From Neoarius graeffei (Eukaryota; Chordata; Actinopteri; Siluriformes; Ariidae): 64,000 nucleotides of DNA. Numbering within the stretch: the stretch's first letter is position 1; the number at the start of each line of letters is the position of its first letter. Under the pieces are notes generated by a model. It made no database searches and was not told the origin of the DNA. It saw only the letters and a list, made by a program, of their open reading frames with translations. The stretch is taken from NCBI RefSeq assembly GCF_027579695.1, contig NC_083583.1:19940257-20004256 (forward strand), written 5' to 3'. This document shows positions 12,201 through 22,139 of the stretch, piece after piece. The translations under genes were made by a program, and so were the position numbers.

Positions 12201-13655
12201 AACCAAAGGGCATGCCACTACTACAAACTACATGGCAACCAGGCACCTTAATGCGAGAGGCAAAAATCACAACATGTTAGGGGGCGCTATAGAGGCCCTG
12301 AGGCCCGCCTGGATCTGGGCTTCTGGTATTCAGTAGCGGTGACAGTCTAAGAAAAAGGAGCCAAATTTCGAGCGTTGTCGACCATGGCAAGCGCCCCAAT
12401 AAGGGTCTTGTAAAGAGTTTGCTTGCCAAGGTTGACAAATCAGAAGCTGCAATATCATTTCTGCCATAACCAGCACCCCCAGGGGCGAAAGTGCACAAAA
12501 TTTGGCGTATATGTCAGGTGAGCTATGAAGAGTTTGCCTATGAAGTGTGATGAAAATTGAGTAAATAGAAGATGAGATATAGATTTTTGAAGAATAAATT
12601 TTTTGGTCTTTCCCATGTCAGTAGGTGGCGCTATGCTGTACATGAGCGATTATGAGTTGGAAAAATAAGTGTCTACAACAGCAACGTACTATCACAAGGT
12701 AGTGGTGTGAAGGAAAAGCATTATGGAATTATTAACCAAAAACCCATTTTGGAGAAATTGCGTCGGCCAAAAACAGCGCCCCCCATAGACGAAAATTCCC
12801 AAAATGTGGTATACATGACATGGGAGGTAGTAAGAGGGTGGCCGTGAAGTTTGACCAAATTTGAGGAAAGATTGGATTTTTTGCCCAAAAATAGCGCCCC
12901 CAGTGGCGAAATATCACAGAAATTGGGTAACATGTCAGAAGCCCAATGAGTGATTAGCGTGTGAAGTATGAGCAGTTTTGAGCAATTAGAAGATTTGCTA
13001 TGAATTTTTTAGCATGTAAAATTTTGAAGTGAAAATTGATTGACGTATAACTTCTGAACGGTTAATCCTACGTGAAACGTATTTAGTAACTTTTGTCAGC
13101 CATGTCTGTAGATGATGTGTATCAATTTTGGTGACATTCCTATGAACGGTCTAGGAGGAGTTGCGCCGTCCTCGTGGCCATGCATTTCGCACAAAAGTGA
13201 AATTACCTCACTTCCTGTTGGGCGTGGCTAATGCATTGGCATTATATTTTTGTCCGGCTTAGTGAGATACATATGCGTACCAAATGGCATGCCAGTACTA
13301 CAAACTATATGGCAACCAGGCACCTTAATGCGGGAGGCCAAAATCACAACGACTTAGGGGGCGCTATAGAGGCCCTGAGCCCCGGCCAAGTTTGGGCTTT
13401 TGGTTCTGAGTAGCGGTGGCAATTCTCGGAAGTGGTGCCAAATTTCGTGCGTTTTCGCCCATGGCAAGCGCCCCGAAAATGGCCCAACAGCGGAGAAAAA
13501 TAAAGAAGAAGAAGAAGAAGAAGAAGAAGACGGAAGAATAATAATAGTGAACTCTTACAAGAACAATAGGGCCTTCGCCCATAGGGCTCGGGCCCTAATA
13601 ATAGTGAACTCTTACAAGAACAATAGGGCCTTCGCCCTATAGGGCTCGGGCCCTA
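9270..13655 (+). repeat. Unclassified dispersed repeat, two head-to-tail copies
   Basis: Two copies each begin with ATTAAAGCCGCAAGCGGCC (9271 and 11124) and run into GAAGAAGAAGAAG tracts (11095 and 13505). Copy 1 has an internal 422-bp duplication (landmark GCACAAAATTTGG at 9663 and 10085). Copy 2 has an internal duplication of about 1076 bp (same landmark at 11416 and 12492). The last copy ends with two repeats of a 61-bp tail that folds as GGGCCTTCGCCC and AGGGCTCGGGCCCT hairpins. No coding capacity is seen; long-looking frames are repeat shadows. Terminal hairpins without inverted repeats leave the class open. Confidence 0.7.
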
Positions 13656-14205
13656 AAAACCAGTTAAACAAATGAGACAAAAATATTATACTTGGTCATT
13701 TATTTATTGAGGAAAACAATCCAATATTACATATCTGTGAGTGGCAAAAGTATGTGAACCTTTGCTTTCAGTATCTGGTGTGACCCCCTTGTGCAGCAAT
13801 AACTGCAACTAAACGTTTGCGGTAGCTGTTGATCAGTCCTGCACACCGGCTTGGAGGAATTTTAGCCCATTCCTCCGTACAGAACAGCTTCAACTCTGGG
13901 ATGTTGGTGGGTTTCCTCACATGAACTGCTCGCTTCAGGTCCTTCCACAACATTTCGATTGGATTAAGGTCAGGACTTTGACTTGGCCATTCCAAAACAT
14001 TAACTTTATTCTTCTTTAACCATTCTTTGGTAGAATGACTTGTGTGCTTAGGGTCGTTGTCTTGCTGCATGACCCACCTTCTCTTGAGATTCAGTTCATG
14101 GACAGATGTCCTGACATCTTCCTTTAGAATTCACTGGTATAGAGGATTTCGACGTGACGTCACAGGTCACGTGACGCCCCGGTGTCCGCCATTTTGAAGG
14201 TCAAG

Positions 14206-14525
14206 CTAGCTAATGTCAACAACATAGTAGCTGGTATGTTACTGTAGCAATGTTTACATTCAGTCATTTGGATGACTGTTAAAACCTTTCAGTCTCAAGT
14301 TTTTCCTTTACTGTATTTACTAGTTTACTGAGCTAGCGCGCTAGCTCGGGCAGGCTGGGAGCTAGCGCGCTCGTTCCCAGCCTGCCCGAGCGCACTAGCT
14401 CAGTAAACTAGTAAATATAGTAAAGGAAAAACTTGAGACTGAAAGGTTTTAACAGTCATCCAAATGACTGAATGCAAACATTGCTACAGTAACATACCAG
14501 CTACTATGTTGTTGACATTAGCTAG
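14206..14525. repeat. Near-perfect 320-bp palindrome
   Basis: The arms of about 150 bp run from CTAGCTAATGTCAACAACAT on the left to its complement, ATGTTGTTGACATTAGCTAG, on the right. Only scattered single-base differences are seen (for example ACATTC against GCATTC and a TGTATT/TATATT change). The centre is GC-rich, with GCAGGCTGGGAGCTAGCGCG. Transcription through it would give a long stable hairpin. Confidence 0.9.
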
Positions 14526-14772
14526 TGCTAACAGCTAGCTGCTAGCGCACTGCTACAACTACACCGACCCTAATAATACAGTTCTTGGTCATTGCCTGGT
14601 AACAGCAAATTTATAACGGGCCATGTCTCAACAGACTAAGAAGTTATTTCAATGACATTTAATAACATTTTGTTTATCCTGAGGACCGAAAGTAAATGAA
14701 AATGTGAACAAACCTTAGCTGTAATAAGATGGCGACCACCGGCTCCAGGGACGACCCGCTGATGTAGGCATG

Positions 14773-15165
14773 TTACCCAGCCTGGTTTTTAACGACATAG
14801 GTATACAGATCATGTGGGCCGAAGTCAGGTAAAGACGAGGGCTTCGTGTACTTCCGTACGTCAGTGAACAATCCTGGTGGAAGCAGGTAAACGTCGTTCT
14901 CTAAGCCTGCTAACCTCAATTTTTGCAAATACCTCTCCCTCTGCTCGCCCTGTAAATGCCCTACGTCGCTGGATAGTGAAGGTGTTTTCTGCATCTCGCT
15001 CCTTTTTCTTTTATGTTTTTTCCCTGGTATTTCCCACACGCCTGACTGCAGGTCAGGAAGATCACCCGCGCTGCAAAGCCAGAAAAAGATAGCCTGGTAA
15101 CGTGTACGGATCACGTACACCAACATCATTGATTTTCTGGTGATATCGCTTCTTACTCGCGTCAT
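14773..15165 (-). pseudogene. N-terminal fragment of transposon second protein (p2-like)
   Basis: 130-residue frame with a basic segment (KKHKRKRSE) and then LAGLENDVYLLPPGLFTDV, followed by SLPDFGPHDLYTYVV. The pattern D-Y-LP-G-F-V ... LP ... D-Y-Y is also present in the frame at 20127-20402 (ISDPYGLPDGVFTTV ... LPEVEYPDVYNYL). Such proteins accompany transposases in two-gene elements, and some carry a YqaJ-type nuclease domain further downstream; that domain is absent here. Function is inferred only from this pattern. Confidence 0.5.
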
Positions 15166-16409
15166 CTAGGCCGGATAAAATACTCGACAATGAGACTTCG
15201 TCATGATCAACAGTGTATCGCTACTGGTAGTCGCCATATTTGTGACCGTCAAAATGGCGGCATAAATATTGTCGCTATGGAAACAATGACGTAGGCCGAA
15301 ATCCTCTATAATTCAGAATTAATTGCTCCATCAATGATGGCAAGCCGTCCTGGCCCAGATGCAGGAAAATGGGCCCAAACCATGATACTACCACCACCAT
15401 GTTTCACAGATGGGATAAGGTTCTTATGCTGGAATGCAGTGTTTTCCTTTCTCCAAACATAACGCTTCTCATTTAAACCAAAAAGTTCTATTTTGGTCTC
15501 ATCCATCCTCAAAATATTTTTCCAATAATCTTCTGGCTTGTCCACGTAATCTTTAGCAAACTGCAGACGAGCAGCAATGTTCTTTTTGGAGAGCAGTGGC
15601 TTTCTCCTTGCAACCCTGCCATGCACACCATTGTTGTTCAGTGCTCTCCTAATGGTGAACTCATGAACATTAACATTAGCCAATGTGAGAGAGGCCTTCA
15701 GTTGCTTAGAAGTTACCCTGGGGTCCTTTGTGACCTCGCTGACTATTACATGCCTTGCTCTTGGAGTGATCTTTGTTGGTCGACCACTCCTGGGGAGGGT
15801 AACGATGGTCTTGAATTTCCTCCATTTGTACACAATCTGTCTGACTGTGGATTGGTGGAGTCCAAACTCTTTAGAGATGGTTTTGTAACCTTTTCCAGCC
15901 TGATGAGCGTCAACAACGCTTTTTCTGAGGTCCTCAGAAATCTCCTTTGTTCATGCCATGATACACTTCCACAAACGTGTTGTGAAGATCAGACTTTGAT
16001 AGATCCCTGTTCTTTAAATAAAACAGGGTGCCCACTCACACCTGATTGTCATCCCATTGACTGAAAACACCTGACTCTAATTTCACCTTCAAATTAACTG
16101 CTAATCCTAGAGGTTCACATACTTTTGCCACTCACAGATATGTAATACTGGATCATTTTCCTCAATAAATAAATGACCAAGTATAATATTTTTGTCTCAT
16201 TTGTTTAACTGGGTTCTCTTTATCTACTTTTAGGACTTGTGTGAAAACCTGATGATGTTTTATGTCATATTTATGCAGAAATATAGAAAATTCTAAAGGG
16301 TTCACAAACTTTCAAGCACCACTGTAGTATGTAGAATGGTAGTTCTATAGCTATGATGTTAGATCAAACCTTGTTCCAGATGTTTGGGCTGAAAGACATT
16401 TCTGGTTAA

Positions 16410-17250
16410 TTCTTCGTTTGCATGTGACATCATCGCTAATTATACATGAGGCTTTGAACCGGAAGTTGGCTATGTTGGAGGATAGACACAAACTCACGCG
16501 GTGCACATTTACTACAGAAGATATGCTCAAGAGGCTATGCTCAAGAATTCCTTTTGTTTCTTCGCTATGCCGACTCTTTGTGCTGTAATTGGATGCGGGC
16601 ACAACTCTATTCGAGACGAAGGGACATAAACTGGGCTGATCTAAGCGATGAGAAAGCAAAAACCACACGAGTCTGCAGTAAACATTTTATCAATGGTAAG
16701 TGGTACGAACTAGTTATTAATGAAAGACCGCAATATTTAAGAAATATTGGATCGTTTAATAGCCTGGTCGTGCAGAAATTTGCCGCTGTCAAACGTGACA
16801 AAGCCGTGACCATTGAGTGTGTGAGCCGACAATCAAAGGCTTCTACGATTATTTCATTTTAAAAAGAGCTGTATATCATTTTTGATGACGCTGCTTTTAT
16901 TTTGGACGAAAAAATTATGAGCCTCTGTTGATTTGTAGGCTTTCATTTGAGAGCTCGAAGCCCACGAGGTCTGAAGCACCAAATAGTTCACGATATCGGG
17001 ATATTCAATGGACGGAATTATGGCCAAATCTTCACAATAATCAGTCTTTTTTCGAGCATATGGATCAAATCCAATCGCCTCTACTTTCTCTTGATACCTT
17101 TTCCTGGAAAGGCCATCCAGTGAGTTAAAATAAGTTGAATAAATTTATGTTATTGCTTGGAACACTGTTTTCAGACGCCATGTTGTTTGATCCAGCATGG
17201 CGGTGGTCAATGATGCAAGCAGTTTTAGTTACGTGGCTGCAAACGAAGAA
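16410..17250 (+). mobile_element. TIR element with a broken THAP exon
   Basis: Both ends carry TTCTTCGTTTGCA in inverted orientation, with TTAA-like sequence nearby on each side (GTTAA on the left, TAGTTAA on the right). A clean target duplication is not resolved. From 16566 the + strand reads MPTLCAVIGCGHNS, the first C-x4-C of a THAP finger, then shifts frame. A second frame shows the THAP C-terminal part, RVCSKHFINGK, followed by RPQYLRNIGSFNSLVV. The gene fragment reads inward from the left end. The element is non-autonomous. Confidence 0.6.
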
Positions 17251-17392
17251 TAGTTAAAAAAAATAATGAACAAAATGGCAAAAAAACAGAACATTTAACA
17301 TTCGCATGTCAATATACACCCATCTACCTGCTGTTTTATGCAGTTATCTAAAATCAGCCGATCCCTTGACAGCAGCATAATGCAGATACGAA

Positions 17393-17950
17393 TCAAGAGC
17401 TTCGGTTAATGTTCACTTCAAACATCAGAAGGGGAAAAACTGTGATCTCAAAGTGTGACTTTCACTGTGGCGGGGCGTTGGTTTGAGCCAGATGGACTGG
17501 TTTGAGTATTTCAGAAACTGCTGATCTCCTGGGGTTTTCACACACAACCGTCTCTAAAGTTTACACAGAATGGTGCGAAAAACGAAAAAACACTGAGTGA
17601 GCGACAGTTCTGTGGATGGAAACAAACGCCTTCTTGATAAGAGAGGTCAGAGGAAAATGGACAGATTGGTTTGAGCTGCCAGGAAAGATATAGTAACTCA
17701 TAGCAACTCTTTACAACCGTGGTGAGCAGAAAAGCATCAGCATGCAACAGCAGAAGACCACATTGGGTTCCAGTCCTGCAGCCAAGAACGGGGATCTTAG
17801 AATCAAGAACAAGTTCTTATTAAAGTGGACAGAGAGTGTCTTCTGAACTTTCGCACCACAAATAAACACATCATGTTGTGCAGAATAGACGTCACGTGGT
17901 GATGTAGGAGACAGCTGGCAAAACAGCCTCGAATGTAGCAACAAGTCCGC
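17393..17950 (+). pseudogene. Tc1-like transposase fragment
   Basis: The DNA reads through a decayed Tc1 N-terminal domain. Visible pieces are SADLLGFSHTTV-like text around 17515-17560, ERQFCGWK near 17600 and NSRRPHWVPVL-like text near 17750. Several frameshifts and a deletion break it; no DD34E core follows because the LTR element begins at 17974. It is a fragment without visible inverted ends. Confidence 0.55.
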
Positions 17951-17973
17951 TATACGCCAACGTTGCACACTTA

Positions 17974-18912
17974 TGTTACGGCATGGGCTCGTTCACACAC
18001 CGCAACATAAGAAGGGGGACGCAACACAAGGGTTTAAAGTTCAAACAAAAATACGTTTATTAACCAATACAAAATATAACAACTCAAAAGTGTCTAGGGT
18101 ATGAATGTAGTGATGGTCGTGCCTGAGTGGATGTGTGTTTGTGTCAGTATGGTAAATGTTGAGGCAAAGAAAAAGAGAGGGGGGGAGAAAAAGAGCAAAA
18201 AGCCAGAAAACAGGAGGACAACAAAGAGAGCCCACACAAAGAATAAAAGTGCCTACCAGAGAGAGAGAGAGAGAGAGAGAGCCCTCCTTATAGGCCGTAC
18301 CACCTACACAGGTGTACTGATGCCCCTTTTCCACCAAAGCAGTTCCAGGGCTGGTTCGGGGCCAGTGCTTAGTTTGGAACCGGGTTTTCTGTTTCCACTG
18401 ACAAAGAACTGGCTCTGGGGCCAGAAAAACCGGTTCCAGGCTAGCACCAACTCTCTGCTGGGCCAGAGGAAAGAACCGCTTACGTCAGCGGGGGGGGCGG
18501 AGTTGTTAAGACCAACAACGATAACAAGACCGCGAAAGATCGCCATTTTTAAGCGACGAGAAGCAGCAGCTGTACAAATGTGAAGTCATCCATTATTATT
18601 ATTGTTGTTGTTGCTGCTGCTTCTTCCGTGTTGTTTTTGCTTCGATATTCGCGCCAAGGTTTATGCAAACGTAGCGACGTAACTGACGTATATGGCGACG
18701 TAATGACGTGGCTTCCCTTAGCACCGCGAGCTATGGAAAAGCAAACTGGTTCTCAGCTGGCTTGCAAGTTGAACGAGTTGTGAACCAGCACCAGCCCCAA
18801 ACCAGCCCTGGAACTGATTTGGTGGAAAAGGGGTATTAATGATCTAGCCTCATCAGTCAGGCCCAGACCTACCCGTGCACTGGCAGACTGGTGCCTGAAG
18901 GGGGCCGTCACA
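17974..18912 (-). repeat. 3' LTR, interrupted by a TIR element
   Basis: Downstream LTR of the minus-strand element. It has TG...CA ends, a (GA)n tract at 18259-18282 and the shared marker CACAGGTGTACT. A 515-bp TIR element (18321-18835) splits it. Without this it is about 424 bp and closely matches the LTR at 22802-26330. Confidence 0.85.
18321..18835 (+). mobile_element. CCCCTTTTCCACC-type TIR element, copy A
   Basis: Inverted ends: CCCCTTTTCCACCAAAGCAG on the left and TTTGGTGGAAAAGGGG on the right. The inverted repeat extends through CCAGGGCTGGTTC. The interior contains GACGTAA-rich DNA, an ATGGCGATC-type segment on the minus strand and a (GTT)n/(GCT)n run. Other copies are at 34792 (split), 35092, 35851 and 58899. 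No transposase is encoded. The target duplication is unclear here; the superfamily is unknown. Confidence 0.8.
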
Positions 18913-19082
18913 CCTCCCTCCCTAAAAAGAGGCTTGTTGAAGACAAAACCTCAACAAAACAAAACAAAGAAAAACCTCGTGTTCCCTTCAGAAACACACC
19001 ACATCTTCCTTCATCCTGGCACCTAGGAGAAAGAGACAGAAGACACAACAAACAAGAATAGAAAGAGACAAAAACACCACTA

Positions 19083-19946
19083 CTAAACTCTAAACAATGC
19101 ATCAGCGATGATGTTATCCCTGCCCCTGATGTGCTGAATCTTGAGCAGGTAACGCTGGAGAATTAAACTCCAACGCATGATGCGTTGATTCCGGTTTCTC
19201 ATTCGATCAACAAAAACCAGTGGGTTGCGATCAGTGCACATGACCACTGGAGTCAAAGAGGACCCCAACACCTTCTCCAGCTCCAAACCGACTGCCAAGA
19301 CCTGTGCCCAAATTGATTCAACCACTTCGGTTGAAGCTACCGTTTCCTTCAACACAGCTTTCTGAATCAATTGGCTTTTAACGGCCAGGAAAAGGGTTTC
19401 CTTTAATTTTCTCTCCTGAGCTGTAATTAATAAATCAAAATGCTCAACCACCTTCCAAAGCTGATCTTTAGTTAAACTTAACAGACTCTCTTCGGGGCGG
19501 CACGGTGGTGTAGTGGTTAGCGCTGTCGCCTCACAGCAAGAAGGTCCTGGGTTCGAGCCCCGGGGCCAGCGAGGGCCTTTCTGTGCGGAGTTTGCATGTT
19601 CTCCCCGTGTCCATGTGGGTTTCCTCCGGGTGCTCCGGTTTCCCCCACAGTCCAAAGACATGCAGGTTAGGTTAACTGGTGACTCTAAATTGACCGTAGG
19701 TGTGAATGTGAGTGTGAATGGTTGTCTGTGTCTATGTGTCAGCCCTGTGATGACCTGGCGACTTGTCCAGGGTGTACCCCGCCTTTCGCCCGTAGTCAGC
19801 TGGGATAGGCTCCAGCTTGCCTGTGACCCTGTAGAACAGGATAAAGCGGCTACAGATAATGAGATGAATGAGATGAGATGAGACTCTCTTCAGAAGGGTT
19901 AGCAATAAATTCTTCAGGAGTTGCCATAATTCAGCAGTAAGAACTA
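19083..19946 (-). pseudogene. Gypsy gag-RNase H remnant, deleted and interrupted
   Basis: On the minus strand the gag start lies near 19926 (ATGGCAACTCCTGAAG), followed by the SINE at 19494-19880. The frame then continues LLSLTKDQLWKVVEHFDLL and ESQLIQKAVL-like text typical of fish gypsy gag, and runs directly into VVMCTDRNPLVFVDRMRNRN and KIQHIRGRDNIIADALFRV. The last piece is the RNase H to connection region of pol; the motif normally reads G-x-N-x-x-ADALSR. Capsid, nucleocapsid, protease, reverse transcriptase and integrase are missing. It cannot encode a working retroelement. Confidence 0.75.
19494..19880 (+). repeat. tRNA-headed teleost SINE, copy 2
   Basis: Plus-strand copy with the same head and body as at 3606-3977, ending in GATGAATGAGATGAGATG. 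It has a perfect 11-bp duplication AGACTCTCTTC (19483-19493 and 19881-19891) and sits inside the gag remnant. Confidence 0.9.
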
Positions 19947-20126
19947 ACCGAATTAACACGTCGAGCAGATACAAAGACAACCCACAAACTACAAAACACC
20001 ACTGTAGCTAAGTGCGAGGCTACCTATCCCCCTAATAGAGATCTTGCAGTCACGTGACCGGAAAGTACACAGCCGCCATTTTGTCGGTAAAAAACACAGC
20101 TGAATACTGCTGCACTCGTGTACAAA

Positions 20127-20402
20127 ATGGATCAATTTCAACCGACGGACTACACGGCTCATTTTTCTAATGAACAGATAACTAGATATATGTCTAAAAT
20201 AAACGACCTACAGATTAGCGACCCTTATGGCTTACCGGACGGAGTTTTCACGACCGTGTCAGTGGATATTGAACTGCCAGAGGTGGAATACCCAGACGTG
20301 TATAATTACCTCATAAACTTTCCCTCGCTGTTCAGTGGTGAAGCACTGCGTGCTTATAAATCTCTGCACAGTTATCTTTACAGAAATTCATGTGACCCCT
20401 AA
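20127..20402 (+). pseudogene. Transposon second-protein (p2-like) N-terminal fragment
   Basis: Begins MDQFQPTDYTAHFSNEQ at 20127 and continues ISDPYGLPDGVFTTV, LPEVEYPDVYNYL and FSGEALRAYKSL before losing the frame near 20400. It shares the DxYxLPxGxFTxV and LPxxxxxDxYxYxx pattern with 15165-14773. The downstream part, expected to hold any enzymatic domain, is deleted. The frame itself is intact. Confidence 0.55.
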
Positions 20403-20625
20403 AAGTGTAAAATAATTTTATATCTAGAGACTACATTGATTGTCACACCATTAAAGACCCAATCCACCCCCCCCGCCCCAAGCCTTTTCTCAGGTTCCCA
20501 CTTCCCGGAATTTTTTATTAGAGCAAGTCATAAACTTATGTTGCGAATAACCACATGGATATACTGAAATAAATACATGGCGAACCTGAGATGAAATGGC
20601 CACTGCACAGGCGCCAGTGATCGTT

Positions 20626-20793
20626 CTATCCAGTCGGTTCCCATGCCTTGTTCTTGTTGTTTGCATCGGCCCAGCCGATAGCAGCAATCCACTTTGCGCG
20701 CCTGTCAGGGTCCCGTGGCAGCCTATGAAACTTTCTTCCCGATTTCTGACCTCTCCTGTTGTGGCATTTATATGCCATACAACTCTCCGGCAT
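20626..20793 (-). pseudogene. THAP zinc-finger exon fragment
   Basis: Reads MPESCMAYKCHNRRGQKSG then RKFHRLPRDPDRRAKWIAAI. This is the N-terminal C-x4-C and FHRLP...W part of a THAP DNA-binding domain, in the usual position at the start of a protein. The second pair of metal ligands is missing. It probably bound the ends of the parent transposon. Confidence 0.7.
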
Positions 20794-21200
20794 TGTGGCA
20801 TGGTAATATTTGAAGATTTGGGCGAAAAAAAAACCAAAGTCAGTGTTGGAAAGATGGCGGAAATATGGCGTTTGACCGACAAAATGGCGACTGCTTACAA
20901 TCTGGAGCGGATGTGACGTCACGTGCAAGATCTCTATTGGCACTAACGCTACCAATGTGGTTGCTCAATAAATAAAAAAAGATGAGGCACACAGAAAAGA
21001 AAAAAAAAAACTTAAGGCACACAACACAGGCTACAGTGATTTCCCACACAGCATACAAGCTGCAATCAACCGTTACAAGCCTAACACAAAAAACTGGCGA
21101 CACTACTCCCCCAAAATACAAAACTAAGCATACACTAAACATAAAGTTCACTACTGTTTAACTGTAGGCCAAGTTTCAAAAGCACACACACGCCTACACA

Positions 21201-22139
21201 TAGGGCTGGGCGATATGAGAAAAAATTATATCACGATATATTTTTTCAAAATTTTCGATAACGATATATATCACGATATACATCAAATCACCATTTTTGT
21301 ATTTTCTTTAATTTTCTGCTCAAAATATGAACATTACAAATTAGTAGTTCCTTCCTAATTAACAAAAATAGCTTAACAAGCCTTCAAGTTTCACAGAACC
21401 AAAACAAACTGGATGCACATTCTTTTGTTCTTTTTGTTCAAATGAATAAACTGAAACTGAAAAATAAAAACTATATACCATTGTTAATCATTTGTGCAAA
21501 TTCTAGCAGCTTTCAAATAAACATAAAAGACATATTGACGTGTAAACCTTATGCTGCAAGGAGAAAAAAAGTGCAATCCTGTACGTCAGTGTGTTTAAGG
21601 TTTTTAAGGTTTGACTGTTTACAGGTTACGAGGTTAGTAGGGACGTGCTTTCGGCATAATTTGCATAGTGTAACACTTTGTTGTATGTCCGATTTTAAAT
21701 ATCCAAAATACCTCCACACAACCGAAGATCTCTGGCCCTTCTTTTCAGCGATGTCCTCCAGGGCAGTGCTCTGACTTTCCTGTTCAGAACTCCGGTCAGT
21801 CGGCATCTCGCTCATTTTTATAATCGCTTTGTTTCACGCTTTGTTGGAGAAATGCCGCGCTCCTACAAACTTCACCACAGCCATGCTGTGCGTTGCTGCT
21901 ACACGTGTGTGTGTTTGTGTGTGCACGCAACCTAACTTGACGTGGCTCTCTTCCAACTGATTGGTTACGTGCGGTACTGTTTAGTTATGATTGGCTATTC
22001 GCGTGTCTGTCAAAACTTCGGATGAAGTAATTTTATTGAAGGCGTAGGCTTATCGTAGGCATATCGTACGTGTCTAATTTCTAATCGTAGAGATTTTATA
22101 TCGTGAATAACATCGTAATCGTAAAATCGCCCAGCCCTA
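21201..22139 (-). mobile_element. Non-autonomous hAT element with BED finger
   Basis: Starts TAGGGCTGGGCGATATGAG and ends ATCGCCCAGCCCTA, with a perfect 8-bp duplication CCTACACA at 21193-21200 and 22140-22147. Subterminal DNA is full of ATATATCACGATATA motifs. One end keeps the transposase N-terminus. It is a close structural relative of 4128-5320 and 62240-63546. Confidence 0.88.
21549..21815 (-). pseudogene. hAT transposase N-terminus with BED-type finger
   Basis: Begins MSEMPTDRSSEQ, followed by an acidic/polar leader (ALEDIAEKK) and then SSVVWRYFGYLKSD ... VTLCKLCRKHV. W-x-x-F/YFG and C-x2-C are the first half of a BED finger; the trailing histidines are not preserved after CKQSNLKNLKH. 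The remaining transposase, including catalytic residues, is absent. Confidence 0.65.

Larger units (their letters stand above)
14142..15306 (-). mobile_element. THAP/p2-type TIR element with a central palindrome
   Basis: Inverted termini GAGGATTTCG and CGAAATCCTC are flanked by TATA on both sides, where the uninterrupted Tc1 has a single TATA. The right end encodes an inward-reading minus-strand frame (15165-14773) and the left third is a 320-bp inverted repeat (14206-14525). Subterminal DNA has TGACGTCAC and CACGTGAC palindromes like the element at 20038-20934. I read both as deletion derivatives of one two-gene transposon type, possibly IS-L2EU or Kolobok; the superfamily was not checked. 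Confidence 0.7.
13768..15959 (-). pseudogene. Tc1-like transposase, split and inactivated
   Basis: Minus strand. The N-terminal part starts near 15956 but the third codon is TGA. The long frame from 15833 contains SGRPTKITPRARHVIV (linker between paired-like domains), MDETKIELFG (first D) and KHGGGSIMVWA. It is interrupted by the element at 14142-15306, and resumes at 14070 with MQQDNDPKHTSHS (second D) and DLNPIEMLWKDLKR (E), ending HTRY at 13768. All three DD34E residues are present, so the gene died by a stop codon and by insertion. The early TGA is consistent with C-to-T decay of CGA, the codon expected for arginine in MARTK-type starts. Confidence 0.85.
9163..16324 (-). mobile_element. 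Tc1-like transposon split by two large insertions
   Basis: Terminal inverted repeats CAGTGGTGCTTGAAAGTTTG and its complement CAAACTTTCAAGCACCACTG end at TA on both sides (9161-9162 and 16325-16326). The transposase runs on the minus strand from about 15956 to 13768. A 4.4-kb tandem repeat block (9270-13655) sits in the 3' arm. A TIR element (14142-15306) splits the transposase between the GAINSEL region and the MQQDNDPKH region. Removing both leaves about 1.6 kb. Confidence 0.88.
20038..20934. mobile_element. Two-gene TIR element derivative (p2-like plus THAP)
   Basis: Inverted ends TAGAGATCTTGCA and TGCAAGATCTCTA lie at a TA or AT target site, followed inward by GTCACGTGAC and GTGACGTCACG palindromes. 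The left end encodes a short + frame (20127-20402), the right end a THAP exon on the minus strand (20793-20626). Both start near the ends and read inward, so this looks like a transposon with two convergent genes whose middle has been deleted. It is inserted in the 5' untranslated part of the LTR element. Confidence 0.75.

Noticed and set aside
18321-18583. Frames MPLFHQSSSRAGSGPVLSLE repeated in several copies as a protein
   Set aside because: They start inside the inverted terminal repeat of the CCCCTTTTCCACC family and appear in every copy; no domain and no conserved frame beyond the TIR.
19494-19570. Genuine tRNA gene at SINE heads (TAGTGGTTAGC and GGTTCGAGCC boxes)
   Set aside because: The boxes belong to SINE promoters; the sequence continues into the SINE body and does not fold as a complete cloverleaf with an acceptor stem.
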